Below are positions 1 to 5,545 of a stretch of 5,936 nt of DNA, one piece after another. This stretch comes from Bacteroidales bacterium (GTDB lineage Bacteria; Bacteroidota; Bacteroidia; Bacteroidales; UBA12481), in NCBI GenBank assembly GCA_028707745.1, contig JAQWAJ010000126.1, forward strand, positions 1 to 5,936, written 5' to 3'. The first letter of the stretch is position 1. Every line of letters begins with the position of its first letter. The translations under genes were made by a program, and so were the position numbers. The notes beneath the pieces were generated by a model. It was not told where the DNA came from. It saw only the letters and a list, made by a program, of their open reading frames with translations, and made no database searches.

Positions 1-216
1 GAGGCCAATTTCAGGGTTCTCGATGTATTTCGGATCATGGATCTGAATATGTGAAACCTCTTTGGTCAGCGCCTCTTTCACGCGACGGTCGGCCATTCCT
101 TTATAGATCGCCCACGTGAAGAGCCCGCCGAATATTCCGAACGTCATGGCCGCAATCACAACCAGGCTTCTGACTTTATTGCGCCAGATGTTTTTCCAGG
201 ATAGCGAGGGTATCAT
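1..216 (-). CDS. ABC transporter permease, FtsX/LolC-MacB type (N-terminal 72 residues only)
   Basis: Partial gene running off the left edge; the ATG is at 214-216 and 72 codons are visible. The protein opens with SWKNIWRNKVRSL, the short amphipathic stretch seen at the start of FtsX/MacB-type permeases, and then a first membrane segment at about residues 18-38. After that comes the beginning of an extracytoplasmic domain (VSHIQIHDPKYIENPEIGL). The neighbouring permease opens with the closely similar AWRNIWRNKRRSL, so the two are probably paralogous subunits of one transporter, as LolC and LolE are. Such permeases couple ATP hydrolysis by a LolD/MacB-type ATPase to movement of lipoproteins or other envelope substrates rather than to classical solute import; the substrate here is unknown. 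The gene lies 74 bases behind the upstream permease and probably belongs to the same operon. There is no recognisable Shine-Dalgarno sequence. Family assignment is fairly secure, exact function is not. Confidence 0.85.
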   Translation of the reverse strand, partial: MIPSLSWKNIWRNKVRSLVVIAAMTFGIFGGLFTWAIYKGMADRRVKEALTKEVSHIQIHDPKYIENPEIGL

Positions 217-253
217 TGATGTAGAGTTATTATATATTTTACATTATGTCATT

Positions 254-295
254 CGTTACGCGTTACGCGTCACGCGTCACGTGTTTCGCGTCACG
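254..295 (-). repeat. Short degenerate heptanucleotide array between two permease genes (6 units)
   Basis: Six contiguous 7-base units. Read on the coding (minus) strand, four are CGTRACG-like to the letter (CGTGACG or CGTAACG), with one CGAAACA among the first units. Joints between units create ACGCGT palindromes at 258, 265 and 272, exactly 7 bases apart. The first unit on the coding strand (289-295) contains the TGA that ends the upstream permease. The array fills more than half of the 74-base gap before the next permease. The unit family matches the larger array at 4943-5068, which lies in opposite orientation: 22 of 23 bases agree between the reverse complement of 273-295 and 5006-5028. 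Function is unknown. Confidence 0.85.
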
Positions 296-1511
296 GCCGC
301 AACGCCTTGCTCACGTGCAGCCGGGTTACTTTCCACACCGGAAATACAGCGGCGGCGAAAATGATCGCCAGGGCCACGAGGGTCTGATTGATGAAGTAAC
401 CGGTTTCCCACAGCATGGGCATGATGGGTTCCATTCCGTAATTGATGAATGAATCGGCCATCTGTCCGGTGAACCTGATCGGATAAATATGGCCGATCCA
501 GGCAACCGGGATGCTGATCACGACACCTCCTATAATACCGATGAGCCCCATGATGACCATCTCCATAGCCAGAATGGTTCCGAGACGCCTTTTCTGCATG
601 CCGACTGCCACCACAACGCCAAATTCACGCCTCCGTTCGGCGGTCATCATCTGAACGGTTCCGAAAATCCCGAACCCAATGATCAGGTAAAGCAATCCCA
701 GCATGATGATCCCGCCGGCATTGTCAGATTCGATTTGCTGCCTGAGCTCGACCAGTATTTTATCCCATGAGCGCACATCGTATTGATTACCAATCTTTAG
801 CTGGATGTTTTTCACAGTTTCATCCAGGTCATTGCTGCTTTTCAGGTTTAATGAGATCGAGGTTACCCGGTTTTCGGCTGAGAAAAACTCCTGTGCCACT
901 GCGATCGGGAGGTACACCATCTTGTTATCCAGATCCGGAGAGGGAAACCGTAAGATCGCCTGGATAGGAAATTTCCCTGCGGCCCCGGCTCCGTGATATC
1001 CCTGGGAGATGAGCACCAGCGTATCTCCAATGCTCAGTTTCAGATATTTGGCCAATCGTTCGGAAACCATCGCGGCACTGTCATGATCGGTCAGATAAGT
1101 CCCCTGAATGAGTCTCTTCGAAAGATGTGTCAGCCTGTCATCCTGATCCGGATCGGTTCCGAGTACGAGCACTCCTTTGGTCTGATTGCCCGAACTGGCC
1201 AGCGCGAATGACTCGAGTCGCGGCAGGGCCATGGTCACATTTTCGGTGCTTTCGATGGCTGTGATGAGCTCCGCATTCAACAGAATACTGTTTTCGATCA
1301 CCTTGTCTGACTGGTACTTGCTGTCGAAAACCTGTATGTAACCGGTGTAAGCCTGCACAATGTTATCGACCATGGTTTGATAGGACCCCAGCTGGTAACC
1401 ACGCATCACGATCGAAAAAAATACGGCAAAGAGGATCGATGAAATGGTGATCAGCGACCTGCGCTTGTTTCGCCAGATATTTCTCCAGGCCATTGTCAGA
1501 TAATAGCTCAT
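291..1511 (-). CDS. ABC transporter permease, FtsX/LolC-MacB type (full length)
   Basis: A 406-residue integral membrane permease of the FtsX/MacB/LolCE superfamily. The layout is the family's four-helix plan: a helix at about residues 19-38, a large extracytoplasmic domain at about 40-262, then three helices at about 266-289, 313-338 and 372-391. Between helices 2 and 3 is the conserved cytoplasmic stretch EFGVVVAVGMQKRR (about 296-309), the region that contacts the ATPase in this family. I chose the ATG at 1511; a TTG at 1517 in the same frame would add only two residues and is less likely. The gene follows the LolA-like gene by 18 bases and precedes a second permease, so it is probably one half of a heterodimeric envelope transporter. 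The TGA stop lies in the first unit of a heptanucleotide array, so the exact C-terminus (ALRP) may have been set by that insertion. The transported substrate cannot be read from the sequence. Confidence 0.92.
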   Translation of the reverse strand: MSYYLTMAWRNIWRNKRRSLITISSILFAVFFSIVMRGYQLGSYQTMVDNIVQAYTGYIQVFDSKYQSDKVIENSILLNAELITAIESTENVTMALPRLESFALASSGNQTKGVLVLGTDPDQDDRLTHLSKRLIQGTYLTDHDSAAMVSERLAKYLKLSIGDTLVLISQGYHGAGAAGKFPIQAILRFPSPDLDNKMVYLPIAVAQEFFSAENRVTSISLNLKSSNDLDETVKNIQLKIGNQYDVRSWDKILVELRQQIESDNAGGIIMLGLLYLIIGFGIFGTVQMMTAERRREFGVVVAVGMQKRRLGTILAMEMVIMGLIGIIGGVVISIPVAWIGHIYPIRFTGQMADSFINYGMEPIMPMLWETGYFINQTLVALAIIFAAAVFPVWKVTRLHVSKALRP

Positions 1512-1529
1512 AATCAATATATTAAATGA

Positions 1530-2294
1530 TTATTTCAGCGATTTCATGTTTTGCTGCGAAAAAAATCCATCTTCGATTTTGACATTAAAATCCATGGTTT
1601 TGATCATCACGATGGTACGGTTGTTCGACTCATCGGCGGGAATGATTTCGAGGCGGGTAGGGATTTTCCGGCCGTCCATGATTTTAATCTCACTGCCGGT
1701 TTCAGTGCGGACAAGTGCCTGATCCTCATCATAGTATTCCGATTTTAGAAAGAGATAGTCGGCTGAACTGATCCAGGTGATGATTTTCCCCCACACAATA
1801 TCCGACTCCTCCAGAGGTGTCAGCTGGATTTTATAACACTTGTTCCCCTGAAAATCTTCGGTGCCAAGAAGCTCATGTGTATAGTCTAGGACCAACGATG
1901 ATTCGTTAAGAACATCATCATTGGTATAGTCGGAGCCCATCCATCCCTGGGACATCATCGACGGAGGCAGTTTGACCAGCCTTCCTATCGAAGGAATGTA
2001 GTTCCACATGTCGTTTTCGCGTTTCAGAAATGTCTGCCCCTTCTCTTTGGCCGGTTCTGTGACCAGTGCCAGCGCCAGACCGGTGCCTTTGGCCCAGCTT
2101 TTAAACCCGATGGTCCGCTCCCAGGTGGGCCTCTTGATGGTCATCGTCATCGTGCTGATGCTGCTGTCGCCCTGCATGTTTTTATCGGCTTTGTCAATGA
2201 TCTGCCTGGCCGTCATGGTTTGCTGACAGATGCCGGGAATGACCACGATCAGGCACAAAAGTGCGGCCAGTGAACAGGTGATTAATGGTCTCAT
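1530..2294 (-). CDS. Outer membrane lipoprotein-sorting (LolA-like) protein, secreted
   Basis: A 254-residue exported protein. Residues 1-25 form a signal peptide (positive R2, hydrophobic core 9-22, ending PGICQQ). The Cys at 23 does not sit in a convincing lipobox, so I favour a soluble periplasmic protein over a lipoprotein. The mature part matches the LolA-like family annotated as outer membrane lipoprotein-sorting protein: MTARQIIDKADKNMQG at the start, then the characteristic block at 96-129 with MWNYIPSIGRLVKLPPSMM followed by QGWMGSDYTNDDVL. Members adopt a LolA/LolB-like open beta-barrel fold that can hold a lipid or acyl chain; the ligand for this subfamily is not established. The gene starts 2 bases after the repressor stop and ends 18 bases before the permease, so translation is probably coupled. 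By analogy with LolA and LolCDE it may accept substrate from the membrane transporter encoded next to it; this is inference. Confidence 0.9.
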   Translation of the reverse strand: MRPLITCSLAALLCLIVVIPGICQQTMTARQIIDKADKNMQGDSSISTMTMTIKRPTWERTIGFKSWAKGTGLALALVTEPAKEKGQTFLKRENDMWNYIPSIGRLVKLPPSMMSQGWMGSDYTNDDVLNESSLVLDYTHELLGTEDFQGNKCYKIQLTPLEESDIVWGKIITWISSADYLFLKSEYYDEDQALVRTETGSEIKIMDGRKIPTRLEIIPADESNNRTIVMIKTMDFNVKIEDGFFSQQNMKSLK

Positions 2295-2296
2295 GG

Positions 2297-2875
2297 TTAT
2301 TTGAATAGTTCGAAAATGATTTTTTCAATTTTATCCAGATCTACGGTGTCGGGCGCCAGAAAATAGTGCATTCCGACTCCGTCAATGGTACTGCTTAACA
2401 GGATTGCCTTATCAATGGCATCAGGATCTCCCTTGGTTTCAAAATAGAGTGCGATGTCGCGCGTGAGGTGATCGACCATCTGGCGGTACTGGCTTCGGGA
2501 GGAGGTAACAACACCCGGCTGAAAGAATACATTGAACAGGAGCCGGTAGAATTCGGGCTCCCTCCTGATGATCTCAAAACCTCCGTGGATATAGATCATC
2601 AGTTCCTCCGGCGTATCCAGCGTGTGCCTGATGATCTCTTCGAGAATGTCGTGAAATTTAGCGGTTCCCAAAGTCAGGATGGAATCCAGCAAATCTTCCT
2701 TCGACGTGAAATAGTTATAAAGAAGTCCCTTCGAAATTCCGGCATACTCAGCGATGCGTGCCACGGAACAGGAATGGTACCCTTCGCGGGCAAACAGTTC
2801 CAGCGCAGCCTGCATGATCAGTTGCTTCCGGTTCTCACGAATCTCTTCAAATTGTTGAGCTGTTCTTGGACACAT
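2297..2875 (-). CDS. TetR/AcrR-family transcriptional repressor
   Basis: A 192-residue DNA-binding regulator. The N-terminal domain is typical of TetR: helix 1 at about 16-31 (ending ALELFAREGY), then the helix-turn-helix at about 37-56 (SVARIAEYAGISKGLLYNYF) followed by TSKEDLL. The remaining roughly 125 residues are the variable ligand-binding and dimerisation region, from which no ligand can be guessed. I chose the ATG at 2875. An upstream TTG at 2902 in the same frame would add nine residues, but it falls on the last base of the probable -7 box, so it would lie upstream of the transcript. As first gene of the operon, 2 bases before the LolA-like gene, it probably represses itself and the transporter through the palindrome at 2884-2901. 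Such regulators are usually relieved by a small hydrophobic ligand or envelope stress signal, but no specific trigger is visible. Confidence 0.93.
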   Translation of the reverse strand: MCPRTAQQFEEIRENRKQLIMQAALELFAREGYHSCSVARIAEYAGISKGLLYNYFTSKEDLLDSILTLGTAKFHDILEEIIRHTLDTPEELMIYIHGGFEIIRREPEFYRLLFNVFFQPGVVTSSRSQYRQMVDHLTRDIALYFETKGDPDAIDKAILLSSTIDGVGMHYFLAPDTVDLDKIEKIIFELFK

Positions 2876-2883
2876 GTTTTTAA

Positions 2884-2901
2884 TGATTGAACGTTCGGTC
2901 A
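2884..2901. promoter_or_regulatory. Probable operator of the TetR-family repressor
   Basis: An 18-base imperfect palindrome, TGATTGAACGTTCGGTCA. The central GAACGTTC (2889-2896) is a perfect 8-base palindrome and the outer TGA/TCA arms also pair; only two symmetric positions fail. Its end overlaps the -7 box by two bases and it should cover the transcription start, the usual place for a TetR-type autorepressor site. That the adjacent repressor binds here is inference. Confidence 0.6.
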
Positions 2902-2907
2902 AAGATA
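2900..2907 (-). promoter_or_regulatory. Promoter -7 box of the repressor/transporter operon
   Basis: On the minus strand the sequence reads TATCTTTG, a full match to the Bacteroidota primary-sigma -7 consensus TAnnTTTG. Transcription would start about 5-8 bases downstream, leaving a leader of roughly 20 bases before the ATG at 2875. I see no convincing -33 TTG element at the usual distance. The rest of the 131-base gap between the repressor and the phosphatase holds an A/T run and a possible extra half-site, and no gene. Confidence 0.6.
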
Positions 2908-2952
2908 AAACAGAAATATAATACGATGTACCGGTGGAGGGGAATTTTTTTT

Positions 2953-2960
2953 ACCGAACG
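2953..2960. promoter_or_regulatory. Possible second repressor half-site
   Basis: ACCGAACG here is the exact inverse of CGTTCGGT at 2892-2899, inside the proposed operator. The two centres are 61 bases apart, close to six helical turns, which would suit looping or an upstream auxiliary site. Only eight bases match and this site is not itself palindromic, so it may be chance. Confidence 0.25.
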
Positions 2961-3006
2961 ATTAAACGAGCGAAGAGAAACAATCAGCGGGCATCAGCTG
3001 GCATCT

Positions 3007-3759
3007 TTACTTTCCCGGGGGAGTCAGCCAGCTTTTCCGGTCTCCGGTCAGTGGTTTTGTCCAGTCGCCATACATCGGATTGGGCAGCACGATGAATTTT
3101 TTACCGAATTCCGTGCGCAGGCTATCCACGGTATGGAATCCGAAGTTGACCGTCCGGTCTTCAAAAACCTGATCGAAGTCAGCCAGGTTATCGCCCACCA
3201 GTAAAACAACATCATATTGATTTTTAATGATATTCCGCCGCATCTCTTTTCCGGACGTCGATGATTTGCAATACAGGTGGTTCCGGTCGGCGAAGGGGAA
3301 ACTCCATTTCTGCATATTCATCAGAGTGGCAGTCGATTCGTGGTTTGTGCGGTTGGTCACATAAAATATCTGAAGGTCATTCCGGGTCACAAATTGACAG
3401 AATTCCAGGCTTCCCGCCACCGGTGTCGCCGAAGCCTTTCCGACCCAGGCTTTCCAACCTGTATCGCTAAAGGATTGTCCTTCAATGATATTAAGTACCT
3501 CCGATGGGCTATTGTCAAGAATAGTTTCGTCGATATCGAAAATGACGGCTGCCGGTTTTGTTTTGTCCCACTTGGCCAGGTACTCTTTTACCCGAAGTTC
3601 GGCCAGGTTATAGGCCTGATAACATAAGGCCCGGTATTCGGCAGATTTCTGAACCCACAAAACGGAGTTAACCGACTGGTCAGTTACTGCCTGGGCCACT
3701 GAAGGAGATGGATTTATCAGCGTCAGCAGGGCAATTGTGATCGTAAGGAGTTGTTTCAT
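3007..3759 (-). CDS. Secreted acid phosphatase, HAD superfamily (class B / 5'-nucleotidase e(P4) type)
   Basis: A 250-residue exported phosphatase that should remove phosphate from nucleotides or other phosphomonoesters outside the cytoplasm. All four HAD motifs are visible: the nucleophile motif FDIDETILDN (D75 and D77 of DxD), YVTNR (133-137) as motif II, K171 in SGKEMRR as motif III, and the metal-binding VGDNLADF (D190, D194) as motif IV. W102 and W105 in WKAWV fit the e(P4)/class B pattern. The signal peptide spans about 1-24 and ends SVAQA. It has no lipobox cysteine, unlike the Haemophilus e(P4) lipoprotein, so the product is probably soluble in the periplasm or released. The gene stands alone, divergent from the sigma factor and convergent with nothing. 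I found no clear promoter box or terminator for it. Substrate preference cannot be told from sequence alone. Confidence 0.93.
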   Translation of the reverse strand: MKQLLTITIALLTLINPSPSVAQAVTDQSVNSVLWVQKSAEYRALCYQAYNLAELRVKEYLAKWDKTKPAAVIFDIDETILDNSPSEVLNIIEGQSFSDTGWKAWVGKASATPVAGSLEFCQFVTRNDLQIFYVTNRTNHESTATLMNMQKWSFPFADRNHLYCKSSTSGKEMRRNIIKNQYDVVLLVGDNLADFDQVFEDRTVNFGFHTVDSLRTEFGKKFIVLPNPMYGDWTKPLTGDRKSWLTPPGK

Positions 3760-3848
3760 GTAAGTCTTAGTTTTGGTGGATACTCTATGGAGGCGGATAC
3801 AACCGGCCTCTTCGTTACGTACAAATTTCCGAATATTTTTATAAGAAT

Positions 3849-3875
3849 TGTAACTTTACCGGAAGTACATCCGTC
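3849..3875 (+). promoter_or_regulatory. Probable ECF-type promoter of the sigma factor gene
   Basis: TGTAAC at 3849-3854, a 17-base spacer, then CGTC at 3872-3875, with the start codon 22 bases further on. The same boxes at the same spacing stand before the exported-protein gene at 5546. The shape (AAC-containing -35, CGTC-like -10) is the classic ECF pattern and closely resembles the Bacillus SigX consensus. It suggests the sigma factor transcribes its own gene. No other strong signal is seen in the 138-base divergent gap with the phosphatase. Confidence 0.65.
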
Positions 3876-3897
3876 ACATGATTGTCTGTAACCAAAA

Positions 3898-4383
3898 ATG
3901 ACTGTAAAAGAGTATAACCAATGTGTGAATGAGCATTCCGATGCAGTGTATCGGTTTCTGCTCAAGAACATACGCGACAAGGAGAAGGCCCGCGATCTGG
4001 TTCAGGACTCTTTTGAGAAGCTCTGGATCAACGTAGAGCAGGTGGTTGCTGAAAAGGCGAAGTCGTATTTGTTTACTACTGCTTATCATAAGCTGATTGA
4101 TCAAACAAGGGTGGATAAACGGATGGCAGATTGGGACACAGTAAATATGAGCGAATATTCTCACAGTGAACAATACTCCGATGTCATGGAAAAACTCGAC
4201 ATCGGGATTGCGCAATTGCCAGCCGATCAGCGCTCTGTGATCATGTTGAGGGATTATGAAGGGTATTCGTATAAGGAGATATCCGGAATGACCGGTTTGT
4301 CGGAAGCCCAGGTGAAAGTTTACATTTACCGGGCTCGTGTTTTTTTAAAAGAATTTGTGGGTTCTGTAGAATCCCTGATATAA
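3898..4383 (+). CDS. RNA polymerase sigma factor, ECF subfamily (sigma-70 family)
   Basis: A 161-residue sigma factor with only regions 2 and 4, the hallmark of the extracytoplasmic-function group. Region 2 spans about 10-75 and includes YRFLLKNIRDKEKARDLVQDSFEKLW, whose DLVQDSFEKLW part (33-43) is the core-polymerase-binding 2.2 segment. A variable linker follows (about 76-105). Region 4 runs from LPADQRSVIMLRDYEGYSY at 107 to about 153, with a helix-turn-helix at about 124-145 (SYKEISGMTGLSEAQVKVYIYRA) that would read the -35 box. It lacks the SnoaL-like or other C-terminal extensions of some ECF groups. The next gene, the anti-sigma factor, starts one base after its stop, so the pair is almost certainly co-transcribed and translationally coupled. 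A matching ECF promoter upstream suggests positive autoregulation. The inducing signal is unknown. Confidence 0.95.
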   Translation: MTVKEYNQCVNEHSDAVYRFLLKNIRDKEKARDLVQDSFEKLWINVEQVVAEKAKSYLFTTAYHKLIDQTRVDKRMADWDTVNMSEYSHSEQYSDVMEKLDIGIAQLPADQRSVIMLRDYEGYSYKEISGMTGLSEAQVKVYIYRARVFLKEFVGSVESLI

Positions 4384-4384
4384 T

Positions 4385-5464
4385 ATGGAAAGCCTGAATA
4401 TCAATAATTATGAGATCTGGTTCATCGAATATCTCGATGGGAATCTGAGCAATGAACAGCTCGATACCCTGCTCGATTTTCTGGAACAGCATCCCGAATT
4501 AAAGGACGAGCTCCGGAGTGTTTCCGGAGTCAGCCTGGTGGCCGGTCATGAAACTTTCAGCGGCAAGAAGAGTTTGCTGAAGGATTCGTCTGATATTCCG
4601 GGTATCTCGTTTGAAGATCAGCTTTGCATTGCCCGGATGGAAAACGATTTAGCCCCCGAAAAGGCCCGGCTGTTCGATGAAAGATTGGAAAAGGATCTCA
4701 AACTGCGGGCCAACTACACCGCTTTCTGCAAAACCCGCCTGAATCCGGCCGATACCGTTGTATTCCCTGATAAAGGAAGCCTGCGCAAAAAGACCGTATT
4801 TTTATCTCCCTGGATAATCACCGCCATTTCATCGGCTGCAGTTTTGTTTTTGGCCTGGTTCCTCTGGCCGCACCAGCCGGAAACAGATGGCCCTGTTGTC
4901 GCAAAAGTAGAACAGCCTGCGGCAGCTGTGCAGTCCGGGACGCGAGACTCGAGACTCGAAACTCGAGACTCGAAACGCGAGACACGAGAACCGAGACGTG
5001 AAACTCGTGACGCGAAACCCGTGACGCGAAACCCGAAACCCGAAACCCGAGAGCCGAAACCCGAAACGAAGCCTGTTCAGCGGGAAGCCATGATTATGAA
5101 TCCCCTGGCCAGCAAAGCCGCTCTGGCAGGACCGCGAATCCCGGATGAGCATAATATTAAGCTTCTCTATGCCTCAACTAATCTCATACCTCTAAATTCC
5201 CCGGCTCAACAGGAGGATGCACTGACGATTCCACAATTTGCACTCCGGCTGTTCCGTGAAAAAATTCTCGGGCAGGACCGTCAGCAAGTTAAGGAAACCC
5301 AGTTCTCCCTTTGGGAAGTGGCCGGAGCCGGTGTCAATAAGTTCAACGCGCTTGCCGGAACCAATATGAAGCTGAATCGTGAATATGATTCGAAAGGAGA
5401 TATCCTGGCCGTTTCGTTTAATTCACGCCTGCTGGATGTGGAATCACCCGTCCGCGGCCAATAG
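4385..5464 (+). CDS. Single-pass membrane anti-sigma factor carrying a heptad-repeat insert
   Basis: A 359-residue protein, not recognised as a named family member but typical in layout of Bacteroidota anti-sigma factors. Residues 9-44 (YEIWFIEYLDGNLSNEQ onward to HPELKDELR) form a small helical domain without the HxxxCxxC zinc motif. A second, weaker copy of the pattern lies at about 76-119 (ARMENDLAPEKARLFDERL). Together they are the likely cytoplasmic sigma-binding part. One membrane helix spans about 143-161. Residues 187-228 are six 7-residue repeats, such as RDSRLET and RNPKPET, rich in Arg, Lys, Glu and Pro and encoded by a heptanucleotide array; they should lie in the periplasm. The last 131 residues contain a conserved-looking tail (FSLWEVAGAGVNKFNALAGT, then a final strand-rich part ILAVSFNSRLL), possibly the sensor. 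It starts one base after the sigma gene. The assignment rests on context and layout; no anti-sigma activity is shown. Confidence 0.82.
   Translation: MESLNINNYEIWFIEYLDGNLSNEQLDTLLDFLEQHPELKDELRSVSGVSLVAGHETFSGKKSLLKDSSDIPGISFEDQLCIARMENDLAPEKARLFDERLEKDLKLRANYTAFCKTRLNPADTVVFPDKGSLRKKTVFLSPWIITAISSAAVLFLAWFLWPHQPETDGPVVAKVEQPAAAVQSGTRDSRLETRDSKRETREPRRETRDAKPVTRNPKPETREPKPETKPVQREAMIMNPLASKAALAGPRIPDEHNIKLLYASTNLIPLNSPAQQEDALTIPQFALRLFREKILGQDRQQVKETQFSLWEVAGAGVNKFNALAGTNMKLNREYDSKGDILAVSFNSRLLDVESPVRGQ
4943..5068 (+). repeat. In-frame degenerate heptanucleotide array (18 units) inside the anti-sigma gene
   Basis: Eighteen contiguous 7-base units with no interruption, consensus CGARACN. Early units are mostly CGAGACT or CGAAACT, later ones mostly CGAAACC, with CGTGACG at 5006 and 5020. 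The array is 126 bases, exactly 42 codons, and gives six 7-residue peptide repeats because three units (21 bases) make one repeat. Adjacent identical units are few (for example 4943-4956 and 5027-5047), so it has drifted. TGA triplets at 4999, 5008 and 5022 are all out of frame in the present arrangement. The same unit family occurs at 254-295 in opposite orientation. Confidence 0.95.
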
Positions 5465-5488
5465 AAATGGGGCAGAAAGAAAATTCTC

Positions 5489-5515
5489 TGTAACTTTTTT
5501 TGCAGCCACTCCGTC
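5489..5515 (+). promoter_or_regulatory. Probable ECF-type promoter of the exported-protein gene
   Basis: TGTAAC at 5489-5494, a 17-base spacer, then CGTC at 5512-5515, beginning 25 bases after the anti-sigma stop. Compared with the element before the sigma gene, the TTT after TGTAAC and the TC before CGTC are also identical. It implies that the exported-protein gene is a direct target of the sigma factor and can be transcribed separately from the upstream pair. The start codon follows 30 bases later. I see no terminator hairpin between the genes, so read-through is also possible. Confidence 0.65.
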
Positions 5516-5545
5516 CTATCCTCAAAACAGTTAAACTCAAACAAA

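Noticed and set aside
246..452. Short plus-strand reading frame across the intergenic heptamer array
   Set aside because: It is the antisense of the permease end plus the repeat; the heptamers stay open by their composition. No family features or start signals.
1512..1517. TTG start giving the permease two more residues
   Set aside because: An ATG two codons later fits the family start better and needs no rare start codon.
2942..2953. T-run as a rho-independent terminator on the plus strand
   Set aside because: No stable hairpin precedes it and no plus-strand gene ends there. On the minus strand, where the phosphatase ends, it is an A-run.
2974..3006. Terminator hairpin after the phosphatase stop
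   Set aside because: Only a four-pair CAGC/GCTG stem is visible and no T-run follows on the minus strand.
3887..3892. A second TGTAAC near the sigma gene start as another ECF promoter
   Set aside because: No CGTC lies 17 bases downstream, and a transcript from it would begin inside the coding sequence.
3874..4215. Minus-strand reading frame opposite the sigma factor gene
   Set aside because: It is a shadow of a well-supported sigma gene and shows no recognisable domain.
4943..5068. CRISPR array
   Set aside because: Units are 7 bases, directly abutting, with no spacers, and they are in frame within a gene.
4829..5152. Minus-strand reading frame rich in Arg, Ser, Val and Phe opposite the anti-sigma gene
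   Set aside because: It is open only because the reverse complement of the repeat lacks stops. The plus-strand gene has a clear domain layout and is coupled to the sigma gene.
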